Of a stretch of 13,796 nt of DNA, positions 1 through 5,897 are shown piece after piece. The notes beneath the pieces are model-generated. The model made no database searches. It was not told the origin of the DNA and worked only from the letters and a program-made list of their open reading frames with translations. Position 1 is the stretch's first letter. Every line of letters begins with the position of its first letter. The translations under genes and the position numbers were made by a program. The stretch spans positions 1 to 13,796 of the forward strand of contig JBELGO010000044.1 of assembly GCA_042091915.1 (NCBI GenBank), given 5' to 3'. The DNA comes from LSUCC0057 sp042091915. GTDB lineage: Bacteria; Pseudomonadota; Gammaproteobacteria; Pseudomonadales; Porticoccaceae.

Positions 1-122
1 CGAACATTGCTGAGATAGCAGCAGCGGGTGCAGAGACCTTTGTTGCCGGTTCGGCTATTTTTAACCGCGATAACTACGCTGAGGTGATAGCAGAGATGCG
101 CGCCGAGCTGGCTACCGTTTAA
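1..122 (+). CDS. rpe: Ribulose-phosphate 3-epimerase, C-terminal fragment
   Basis: This is the 3' end of a gene whose start lies outside the window; the reading frame begins at base 3 and ends with TAA at 120-122. The last 39 residues include the stretch FVAGSAIF followed by a short helical tail, which matches the final phosphate-binding loop and C-terminal helix of Rpe (a TIM-barrel enzyme that interconverts ribulose-5-phosphate and xylulose-5-phosphate in the pentose phosphate pathway). In Pseudomonas rpe lies just upstream of gph and trpE, so the downstream trpE supports the call. Only the tail is visible, so the catalytic residues cannot be checked. Confidence 0.88.
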   Translation, partial: NIAEIAAAGAETFVAGSAIFNRDNYAEVIAEMRAELATV

Positions 123-159
123 TTGGCCGCAAACGCGGTCTGTCTGAGAGGTATTGGTT

Positions 160-708
160 GTGTCTATTAAACTTTTAGCGGCGCTGTTGACTGCCACAAC
201 GCTATTAGGCGCCGGCACTCTGAACGCCGAGCAACCCACCGTTGACCAACAAGCAGAGCAGCTGGCCCCGTTTAAAAAATTGCTCAGCGAGGCGCTGCAA
301 AATGGCCTCAAGGGCGGTACAACGGCCGCTATGGAGGCGTGTCAGCTGATGGCGCCGGCACTGCAAAATAACCTCAGCAGCGGTTTGATTGAGCTCGGTC
401 GCGCTACACATAAGCCGCGCAATCCAAATAATGTTTTCGAGCCGTGGATGCAGTCTGCACACTTGAGTTATCTTCAGGGCGACAGCAGCAGCCCACAGCA
501 AGTCGAGTTAGAAAATGGCGCAACCGGTTACATTGAGCCGATCTACGTAAAAGCGGGTTGTCTGCAGTGCCACGGTAGCGTGCTAACCCCAGCGGTCAGT
601 GAGTATCTCGCCAGGCACTATCCCGACGATCGCGCCACCGGATTCTCCCTGGGTGACTACCGCGGTCTGTTCTGGTTGAAAACTATCCCGCCCAAGCGCC
701 CGCAGTAG
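160..708 (+). CDS. Exported single-heme protein, DUF3365 (Tll0287-like) family
   Basis: The predicted protein has 182 residues. I chose the GTG start at 160 because GAGAGG (146-151) lies 8 bases upstream; an in-frame TTG at 154 is too close to that site. The N-terminus (about residues 1-24, Lys then a Leu/Ala-rich core ending near LNA-EQ) looks like a Sec signal peptide, so the protein is probably periplasmic. One c-type heme motif, CLQCH, sits at about residues 134-138, preceded by a GYIEPIYVKAG segment and followed by a Tyr/Asp-rich tail (GFSLGDYRGLFWLK). This arrangement is typical of DUF3365/Tll0287-like sensor or electron-transfer proteins. The exact function of the family is mostly unknown. 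It occupies the slot where gph lies in Pseudomonas. No partner cytochrome gene is visible nearby. Confidence 0.8.
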   Translation: MSIKLLAALLTATTLLGAGTLNAEQPTVDQQAEQLAPFKKLLSEALQNGLKGGTTAAMEACQLMAPALQNNLSSGLIELGRATHKPRNPNNVFEPWMQSAHLSYLQGDSSSPQQVELENGATGYIEPIYVKAGCLQCHGSVLTPAVSEYLARHYPDDRATGFSLGDYRGLFWLKTIPPKRPQ

Positions 709-787
709 TTCGACCTGTCAGCGCTGGGATAGCCAACAGACCAACAGTTGGCTTACAATTGCGTGGTTAAATTTTCTAAGGTCGATC

Positions 788-844
788 ATGAACACTACCG
801 ATAACCTGTTGCCAACAGAGCAGCGCTGGCGATGCTCGCGTTAG
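788..844 (+). CDS. Putative 18-aa leader peptide upstream of trpE
   Basis: A short ORF starts with ATG at 788 behind AAGG (778-781, spacing 6) and ends with TAG at 842-844. It encodes MNTTDNLLPTEQRWRCSR, with a single Trp at codon 14. Its position 61 bases before trpE, the Trp codon near its end, and the competing hairpins just downstream suggest a transcription- or translation-attenuation leader for tryptophan synthesis. Against this, classical trp leaders carry tandem Trp codons, and only one is present here. It could also be a chance ORF. I do not recognise the peptide sequence. Confidence 0.4.
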   Translation: MNTTDNLLPTEQRWRCSR

Positions 845-879
845 TACCGTCGAGCAATGCCGCGTCGAGACCTCGACGC
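833..879 (+). promoter_or_regulatory. Competing hairpins in the trpE leader (attenuator-like)
   Basis: Three pairings compete. TGCTCG (833-838) can pair with CGAGCA (851-856). CGTCGAG (848-854) can pair with CTCGACG (872-878). GCGTCGAG (862-869) can pair perfectly with CTCGACGC (872-879) as an 8-bp stem. The second pairing excludes both others. A ribosome stalled at the Trp codon (827-829) would cover the 833-838 segment and favour the middle pairing; a ribosome at the stop codon (842-844) would block it and favour the last stem. This is the logic of attenuation. No U-run follows the final stem, so it is not an ordinary intrinsic terminator. Confidence 0.4.
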
Positions 880-905
880 CCACCCAGCCGCAAACAGGAC
901 AGTTT

Positions 906-2369
906 ATGACACCCGAGCTCCTCGCTAGTTTAGCTAGCCAAAATTACAACCGCATCCCGGTGACACGCGAGCTTCTCGCCGATACAGAGACGCCGTTGTC
1001 GGCCTATTTAAAACTCGCCGGCGGGAAAAATTCCTACCTCTTCGAGTCGGTACAAGGCGGCGAAAAGTGGGGCCGTTACTCGCTGATTGGGCTCTCGACC
1101 AGTACGGTGCTGAAGATTACTGGCAACCAGCTGGAGATTGTTCGCGATGGTAAACCGCTGGTCAACCGCACCACCGATGATGCACTCGCTGAAGTAGAGC
1201 GCTTCAGACGTTTGTTTAGGATGCCTGCGCTGGAGGCGCTGCCGCGCTTTACTGGCGGCTTAGTGGGCTATTTTGGTTACGACACAGTCCGCTATGTCGA
1301 ACCAAAACTGGCCGACTCAGCGCCGCTCGATGATCTTGGTAACCCGGATATATTGTTGATGGCCTCGGATGAAGTGGCGGTCTTTGATAATCTTGCCGGT
1401 ACGCTTACTCTGATTGTGCACGTCGATGCCCGCGAACCTCACGCCTGGCAGCAAGCGCAACAGCGCCTCGATCAAATTGAGCGGCAGCTGGCAGAGCCGC
1501 TGCCGGCTCAAAGAGCGCTCTCTCTGCGCCCCGAGCCGATTGACCACCAGTTTGTCTCCAGCTTCGGCGAGCAGCCTTTCAAAGCGGCGGTCGACAAAAT
1601 TAAAGATTATGTGATGGCCGGTGACGTTATGCAGGTGGTGCCGTCACAGCGGCTCAGTGCCCCTTTTAACAGCTCGGCGATTGATCTCTACCGTGCGCTC
1701 CGTCACACCAACCCCTCGCCCTATATGTATTTTCTCAACTTGGGTGACCATCAAGTGGTTGGCTCAAGTCCTGAGGTATTGGCGCGCCTTGAAGATGGCG
1801 AAGTCACTGTGCGCCCGATCGCGGGCACCCGTCGCCGCGGTCACAGCGAGGCCGAAGACTTGGCGCTCGAGGCAGAGATGCTGGCGGATCCCAAAGAGAT
1901 TGCCGAGCATTTAATGCTGATCGATCTGGGTCGCAATGACGTAGGGCGTATCAGCCAGACGGGCAGTGTCAGCGTCACCGAGCAGATGGTTGTCGAGCGT
2001 TACTCCCATGTTATGCATATTACCTCCAATGTAGTGGGTAAAGTGGCACCCGGTATTGGGCCCCTCGAAGCGCTGCGCGCAACGCTCCCGGCAGGTACAT
2101 TGAGCGGTGCGCCGAAGATACGCGCAATGCAAATTATTGATGAGGTCGAACCAGTCAAGCGCGGTATTTATGGGGGTGCAGTCGGATACATAGGCTGGGA
2201 TGGCACTATGGATACGGCCATTGCCATACGCACGGCGGTAGTCAAAAACAGCACACTCTACGTACAGGCGGGTGCCGGCGTGGTTGCAGACTCTGACCCG
2301 ACGTTAGAATGGAAAGAAACTGTCAACAAAGCGCGTGCAATAATGCGTGCCGCGGCTATGGTGGTTTAG
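906..2369 (+). CDS. trpE: Anthranilate synthase component I
   Basis: The 487-residue protein is the chorismate-aminating subunit that, with TrpG, makes anthranilate, the first committed step of tryptophan synthesis. The N-terminal domain carries an LFES motif at 45-48 (LLES in enterics), the tryptophan feedback-inhibition site. The C-terminal chorismate-binding domain shows NPSPYMYFL (from N269), GSSPE, PIAGTRRRG (about 303-311), IDLGRNDVGR, PAGTLSGAPKIRAM (about 395-408) and GGAVGYIGWDG. Length and ends fit stand-alone proteobacterial TrpE. The ATG at 906 follows AGGAC (894-898) and gives the family's usual N-terminus (NYNRIPVTRELLAD). It is followed by trpG after 81 bases, so the whole anthranilate branch lies together. 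In P. aeruginosa the two genes are separated by the pyocin R/F locus. Confidence 0.97.
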   Translation: MTPELLASLASQNYNRIPVTRELLADTETPLSAYLKLAGGKNSYLFESVQGGEKWGRYSLIGLSTSTVLKITGNQLEIVRDGKPLVNRTTDDALAEVERFRRLFRMPALEALPRFTGGLVGYFGYDTVRYVEPKLADSAPLDDLGNPDILLMASDEVAVFDNLAGTLTLIVHVDAREPHAWQQAQQRLDQIERQLAEPLPAQRALSLRPEPIDHQFVSSFGEQPFKAAVDKIKDYVMAGDVMQVVPSQRLSAPFNSSAIDLYRALRHTNPSPYMYFLNLGDHQVVGSSPEVLARLEDGEVTVRPIAGTRRRGHSEAEDLALEAEMLADPKEIAEHLMLIDLGRNDVGRISQTGSVSVTEQMVVERYSHVMHITSNVVGKVAPGIGPLEALRATLPAGTLSGAPKIRAMQIIDEVEPVKRGIYGGAVGYIGWDGTMDTAIAIRTAVVKNSTLYVQAGAGVVADSDPTLEWKETVNKARAIMRAAAMVV

Positions 2370-2450
2370 GCGCAGCGCGCGTCTGCTCCCACCCGGCTAG
2401 CGGCATAACAACGGCCACTCTATGTTGCCTCGAGAGACGGTAAAATCCCT

Positions 2451-3041
2451 ATGCTAGTAATGATTGATAACTATGACTCGTTTACCTACAACGTAGTCCA
2501 ATACCTGGCTGAGCTCGGTGCCGAAGTGCGGGTGTTTCGCAACGATGAAATTACGGTAGCAGAGCTTGCGGAGCTTGATCCAGACCATCTGGTGATCTCT
2601 CCCGGCCCCTGTGACCCGGATCAAGCGGGTATCTCTATGGCCGCCATCGAAGCGTTTGCCGGCAAGATTCCAGTGCTCGGCATCTGTCTCGGCCATCAGA
2701 GTATCGGTCAGGTGTACGGTGGCGAGGTAGTGCGTGCGGGCAGAGTCATGCACGGCAAAATATCGCCTATCTACCACACCGGTGAAGGCGTTTTTAGTGG
2801 CTTGCCAAACCCGTTTAATGCGACCCGTTACCACTCTTTAGTTGTCGCACAAAATTCTCTGCCAGAATCTTTAGCAGTGACAGCTTGGACACAGCGAGAG
2901 GACGGTAGTGTCGATGAGATTATGGGGCTCAAGCATCGCCGCTTAGCGGTTGAAGGGGTGCAATTTCATCCCGAGTCGATACTCTCTGAGCACGGCCATG
3001 CGCTGTTGAAAAACTTCCTCGATCAAACTGCAGGGGTATAA
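2451..3041 (+). CDS. trpG: Anthranilate synthase component II (glutamine amidotransferase)
   Basis: The 196-residue class I glutamine amidotransferase supplies ammonia to TrpE; in organisms with one such subunit it often also serves PabB in folate synthesis. The protein begins MLVMIDNYDSFTYNVVQYL. The nucleophile is C79 in GICLGHQSIG, the oxyanion-loop motif SPGPCDPDQAG lies at 50-60, and the His/Glu pair is H173 and E175 in FHPESILSEHG. All three catalytic residues are present and the length is normal for a stand-alone TrpG/PabA. The ATG at 2451 sits behind GAGAG (2432-2436), a rather distant site. trpD starts 2 bases after its stop, so the pair is translationally linked. TrpG versus PabA naming rests on the trp context. 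Confidence 0.95.
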   Translation: MLVMIDNYDSFTYNVVQYLAELGAEVRVFRNDEITVAELAELDPDHLVISPGPCDPDQAGISMAAIEAFAGKIPVLGICLGHQSIGQVYGGEVVRAGRVMHGKISPIYHTGEGVFSGLPNPFNATRYHSLVVAQNSLPESLAVTAWTQREDGSVDEIMGLKHRRLAVEGVQFHPESILSEHGHALLKNFLDQTAGV

Positions 3042-3043
3042 AA

Positions 3044-4087
3044 ATGACTATTGTCGAGGCGCTCAATCGCATGGCAGCAGGTGGCCATCTCAATCAAGCT
3101 GAAATGTACGCAGTGATGAGTGAGGTGATGAGCGGCAGCGCCAGCGACGCACAGATCGGCGCCCTGCTGATGGCGCTGCGCATCAAAGGTGAAACAATCG
3201 ACGAGATCTGTGGTGCGGTCGAGGTGATGCGTGAGCTGGTCAACGGCGTCGCAGTGGATGGTGATTACCTTGTCGATATCGTCGGCACCGGCGGTGACGG
3301 CGCCAATCTGTTTAACCTCTCCACCGCCTCCAGTCTAGTGGTGGCGGCCGCCGGCGGGCGTGTAGCCAAGCACGGCAATCGCTCGGTAAGCAGCAAAAGT
3401 GGTGCTGCAGACCTACTCGAGGCTGCCGGTGTGGCGATCGATTTGAGCAGCGCCGATGTGGCTGCCTGCGTTGACGAGCTCGGTATTGGCTTTATGTTTG
3501 CCCCAGCTCACCACAGTGCAATGAAGTATGCGATTGGTCCGCGCAAAGAGCTAGGGATGCGCACAATTTTTAATATTCTCGGTCCGATGACTAACCCTGC
3601 AGGGGTCAAGCGACAGCTGGTTGGCTGTTTTTCCGCCGCGCTCTGCCGGCCGATGGCAGAGGTTCTCGGGCGACTGGGTGCTGAACATGTGGCTGTGGTC
3701 CACTCTGAAGATGGCTTAGATGAGATCAGCCTCGCTGCCCCAACCGCGGTAGCGGAGTGGCGTAACGGCGCAATAAGTGAATACACACTGACGCCAGAAG
3801 ACTTGAATATAAAGAGGCAAACGTTAGAGGGGCTGATCGTCAACAGCGCTGATGAGTCACTTGCACTGATCCGCGACGCACTCGGTAAGCGTCGCACCGA
3901 GGCCGGTCAAAAAGCCGCTGAAATTATCGCCTTGAACGCAGGTATGGCTCTCTATGTGGCCGGGGTAGCCTCCTCTGCACAGCAGGGCGTTGCGCTGGCC
4001 AGTGATACTATTGCCACAGGTTTGGCATTGAACAAACTCACAGACTTAGTTGCTTTTACTCAATGTCAGGCCGCTCGCCCTGATTGA
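3044..4087 (+). CDS. trpD: Anthranilate phosphoribosyltransferase
   Basis: The 347-residue enzyme joins anthranilate to PRPP, the second step of the pathway after anthranilate formation. An N-terminal helical domain is followed by the PRPP/Mg site: GTGGD at 81-85, NLSTA at 91-95 and KHGNRS at 109-114. The anthranilate site GPRKELGMRTIFNILGPMTNP spans about 166-186, and the metal-binding D226-E227 pair lies in EDGLDEIS. All diagnostic residues are intact and the length is normal. AGGGG (3032-3036) lies 7 bases before the ATG, inside the end of trpG, which supports coupled translation. trpC follows after 18 bases. It is a stand-alone enzyme, not fused to trpG as in enterics. Confidence 0.97.
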   Translation: MTIVEALNRMAAGGHLNQAEMYAVMSEVMSGSASDAQIGALLMALRIKGETIDEICGAVEVMRELVNGVAVDGDYLVDIVGTGGDGANLFNLSTASSLVVAAAGGRVAKHGNRSVSSKSGAADLLEAAGVAIDLSSADVAACVDELGIGFMFAPAHHSAMKYAIGPRKELGMRTIFNILGPMTNPAGVKRQLVGCFSAALCRPMAEVLGRLGAEHVAVVHSEDGLDEISLAAPTAVAEWRNGAISEYTLTPEDLNIKRQTLEGLIVNSADESLALIRDALGKRRTEAGQKAAEIIALNAGMALYVAGVASSAQQGVALASDTIATGLALNKLTDLVAFTQCQAARPD

Positions 4088-4105
4088 TCCCACAAAGAGA
4101 ATGAT

Positions 4106-4924
4106 ATGCCCAACAGTCCAGAAGTTTCTGATACCACCCCCACCGTGCTGCGCAAAATATTGGCGCGCAAACACCAAGAGGTCGCAGAACGCAGAGCTCT
4201 AGTAGATGAGCAGGAGCTGCGTCGACGCGCGGCACAAGCTGATCCCGCGCGGGGCTTTGTCGGTGCTATGCGCAGCTCGCTGGAGCAGGGGCGGGCAGCA
4301 GTCATCGCCGAAGTTAAAAAAGCCTCGCCCAGTAAAGGGGTGATCCGCGAGGATTTTGATCCAGTCGCTATCGCCCAGAGTTATCAGCGCGGCGGGGCCA
4401 GTTGTCTATCGGTATTGACCGATATCGACTTTTTTCAGGGCAGCGACGACTATCTGCAGCGCGCGCGTGCGGCCACCTCGCTGCCGGTTATTCGCAAGGA
4501 TTTTATCGTTGATAGTTATCAGGTAATTGAGGCTAGAGTGCTGGGCGCAGATGCTGTTTTGCTGATCGTTGCAGCACTGAGCGACGCCCAACTGGCGGAA
4601 TTTCACGCGCTGGCTGTAGAGTTGGGTATGGATGTCTTGATCGAAGTGCACGGCGAACAAGAGCTCGACCGCGCGCTGCGCATTGACAACCCACTGCTGG
4701 GTATCAACAACCGCAATTTACATACGTTTGAGACTTCGCTGGATAACACTTATCAGTTATTGGCGAAAATCCCCGCGGACAGAATTGTGGTCACCGAGAG
4801 TGGTATCCATACCAGTGACGATGTTGCCGCCATGCGCGGTCACGATGTCAATGCATTCTTGGTGGGCGAGGCGCTTATGCGCCATGCCGAGCCAGGCCAG
4901 CGCTTGGTTGAGCTGTTTAACTAA
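4106..4924 (+). CDS. trpC: Indole-3-glycerol phosphate synthase
   Basis: The 272-residue TIM-barrel enzyme closes the indole ring of carboxyphenylaminodeoxyribulose phosphate, giving indole-3-glycerol phosphate. Family active-site residues are visible: E69 and K71 in AEVKKASPSKG (68-78), K131 in IRKDFIVD, E180 in LIEVHGE, N202 in GINNRN and S232 in VTESGIH. It is stand-alone, without the TrpF domain fused in Escherichia coli, so TrpF must be encoded elsewhere, as in pseudomonads. The start at 4106 gives about 12 poorly conserved residues before the typical VLRKILARKHQEVAERR helix. The gene lies 18 bases after trpD and 21 bases before the osmC gene. Confidence 0.96.
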   Translation: MPNSPEVSDTTPTVLRKILARKHQEVAERRALVDEQELRRRAAQADPARGFVGAMRSSLEQGRAAVIAEVKKASPSKGVIREDFDPVAIAQSYQRGGASCLSVLTDIDFFQGSDDYLQRARAATSLPVIRKDFIVDSYQVIEARVLGADAVLLIVAALSDAQLAEFHALAVELGMDVLIEVHGEQELDRALRIDNPLLGINNRNLHTFETSLDNTYQLLAKIPADRIVVTESGIHTSDDVAAMRGHDVNAFLVGEALMRHAEPGQRLVELFN

Positions 4925-4945
4925 AATAAGAGCGAGGCAGTAGCT

Positions 4946-5365
4946 ATGCAAGCAACCGTAAAATGGGTCGATGGACGTATGTTTTTGGGCGAGTCAGGCA
5001 GCGGTCACAGTGTGGTTATGGACGGGCCGCCCGATTTGGGTGGTCGCAACCTCGGTGTGCGCCCTATGGAGATGTTACTGCTGGGTGTCGGCGGCTGCTC
5101 TTCGTTTGATGTTATGGCTATGCTTGAGAAGTCGCGACAAAAAGTGACAGATTGTCGCGTCGAGATGAGCGCTGAACGCGCCGATGCGGTGCCGTCGGTA
5201 TTTACTAAAATACACCTTCATTTTGTCGTAACCGGCGTTGACCTCAAAGAGAGCCAAGTGCGTCGCGCAGTAGAGCTTTCGGCAGAGAAATACTGCTCAG
5301 CCTCAATTATGTTGGGTTCAGCTGGAGTAGAGATTAGCCACGACTTTGAGGTGCTAGAAGCCTAA
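4946..5365 (+). CDS. OsmC family protein, YhfA type
   Basis: The 139-residue protein has an OsmC fold with the two conserved cysteines, C51 in GVGGCSSFDV and C117 in KYCSASIML. The motif RPMEMLLLGVGGC (39-51) precedes a beta-rich C-terminal half. Relatives of the OsmC/Ohr class reduce organic peroxides through the Cys pair; the YhfA branch itself has no firmly known role. GAGG (4934-4937) lies 8 bases before the ATG. In Pseudomonas the same gene follows trpGDC and vfr (crp homologue); here it lies 21 bases after trpC with no crp between, so it is probably read as the last gene of the trp run. Confidence 0.9.
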   Translation: MQATVKWVDGRMFLGESGSGHSVVMDGPPDLGGRNLGVRPMEMLLLGVGGCSSFDVMAMLEKSRQKVTDCRVEMSAERADAVPSVFTKIHLHFVVTGVDLKESQVRRAVELSAEKYCSASIMLGSAGVEISHDFEVLEA

Positions 5366-5399
5366 ACCATTAAAGGGTTACAGGCGATAAATTTTAGAT

Positions 5400-5426
5400 A
5401 AAAAAAAGGAGCCTGGGAGGCTCCTT
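5400..5426 (-). terminator. Intrinsic terminator facing the minus strand
   Basis: AAGGAGCC (5406-5413) and GGCTCCTT (5419-5426) form a perfect 8-bp stem around a 5-base loop. The run of A at 5400-5407 becomes a U-run on the minus transcript, while the plus-strand side has only two T before AAAA. The hairpin therefore best terminates a transcript coming from the right, which fits the small minus-strand ORF at 5567-5707. It may act weakly on the osmC side as well. Confidence 0.75.
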
Positions 5427-5530
5427 AAAAAGTCCTTGGAAGGATCACAAGGGAGGGGTAGGGGTTTGACAGAGAAAGTCTCTATCAACAAATCAATTCA
5501 ATCAATCTGCAAGTATAGTAGTTAATCTTG

Positions 5531-5551
5531 CGGTATCTATCCAATGCATTA
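5531..5551. repeat. Direct repeat copy 1 (21 bp, 18/21 to copy 2)
   Basis: The sequence runs CGGTAT, three variable bases, then TCCAATGCATTA. The second copy lies at 5822-5842, 291 bases away in the same orientation. The core AATGCATT is a perfect palindrome. This copy lies between the stop of the small minus-strand ORF and its terminator. The origin is unknown: it could be a duplicated regulator site or the footprint of a small duplication or insertion. Confidence 0.7.
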
Positions 5552-5566
5552 GTTGCATTTTGTTCA

Positions 5567-5707
5567 TTACGCTGCGTTATGAGTTATTTCGCTGTCGTTG
5601 GCGGCGCTGCGCACCGAGCCGGTGTGGCGTGACTTAGCTAACTCATCGCGGGCGATTGCGGCGCCAGTTAAACCTGCAAAACTCATCATAATATAGACTA
5701 AAGCCAT
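5567..5707 (-). CDS. Small hypothetical membrane protein, 46 aa
   Basis: An ATG at 5707-5705 is preceded by AGGAG (complement of 5715-5719, spacing 7), the best ribosome binding site in this gap, and the frame closes with TAA at 5569-5567. The product begins MALVYIMMSFAGLTGAAIA, a hydrophobic segment long enough for one membrane span (residues 2-19), then continues with about 27 polar residues (RDELAKSRHTGSVRSAANDS and a short tail). A minus-oriented intrinsic terminator follows at 5426-5400. I do not recognise the family. It is divergent from the LysR-type gene at 5898, the usual arrangement for a LysR target, and is flanked by two 21-bp repeats. No strong minus-strand promoter was found. 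Confidence 0.55.
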   Translation of the reverse strand: MALVYIMMSFAGLTGAAIARDELAKSRHTGSVRSAANDSEITHNAA

Positions 5708-5800
5708 GATATTTCTCCTCACATAGTGAGCTGACTTCCTTGGCGTCGATAGTAACGTTGCGGTTCAGCTCTAGGAGCGTTGTTGCCCCTGTTTCAATAG

Positions 5801-5830
5801 TTGCTACTGTAGAGATGAGCACGGTATAAT
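5801..5830 (+). promoter_or_regulatory. Predicted sigma-70 promoter for the LysR-type gene
   Basis: TTGCTA (5801-5806) and a perfect TATAAT (5825-5830) are separated by 18 bases. Transcription would start near 5837, about 60 bases before the ATG at 5898. The -10 box lies inside repeat copy 2 and inside an inverted repeat ATAAT-N8-ATTAT (5826-5843), so a protein bound there would block this promoter. LysR-type regulators commonly repress themselves this way, but the operator assignment is inference. Confidence 0.5.
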
Positions 5831-5842
5831 TCCAATGCATTA
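5822..5842. repeat. Direct repeat copy 2 (21 bp)
   Basis: This copy matches 5531-5551 at 18 of 21 positions; the three differences are consecutive and change TATCTA into TATAAT. It covers the predicted -10 box of the LysR-type gene and contains the palindrome AATGCATT. The two copies bracket the small minus-strand ORF. Confidence 0.7.
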
Positions 5843-5897
5843 TTTTTATAATTAACATGATAATATGATATAGATATGAGCCATTTGTGGTGAACCA

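Noticed and set aside
127..140. Small hairpin after rpe
   Set aside because: The stem is about six pairs including a wobble and no U-run follows; rpe may be co-transcribed with the next gene.
924..938. GCTAG-TTTAG-CTAGC dyad resembling a TrpR operator
   Set aside because: It lies inside the first codons of trpE rather than at a promoter, and the half-site spacing is one base off the enteric operator. Pseudomonads are not known to regulate trpE by TrpR.
2422..2457. 11-codon ORF overlapping the trpG start out of frame
   Set aside because: It has no Trp codon, no good ribosome binding site and no terminator-like structure downstream.
5466..5471. Perfect TTGACA -35 box
   Set aside because: No -10 box lies at 15-19 bases downstream on the plus strand, and no gene follows on that strand within 400 bases.
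5643..5858. 71-codon minus-strand reading frame in the osmC-LysR gap
   Set aside because: It has no ribosome binding site before its ATG, an unconvincing composition, and it overlaps the much better supported 46-codon ORF in another frame.
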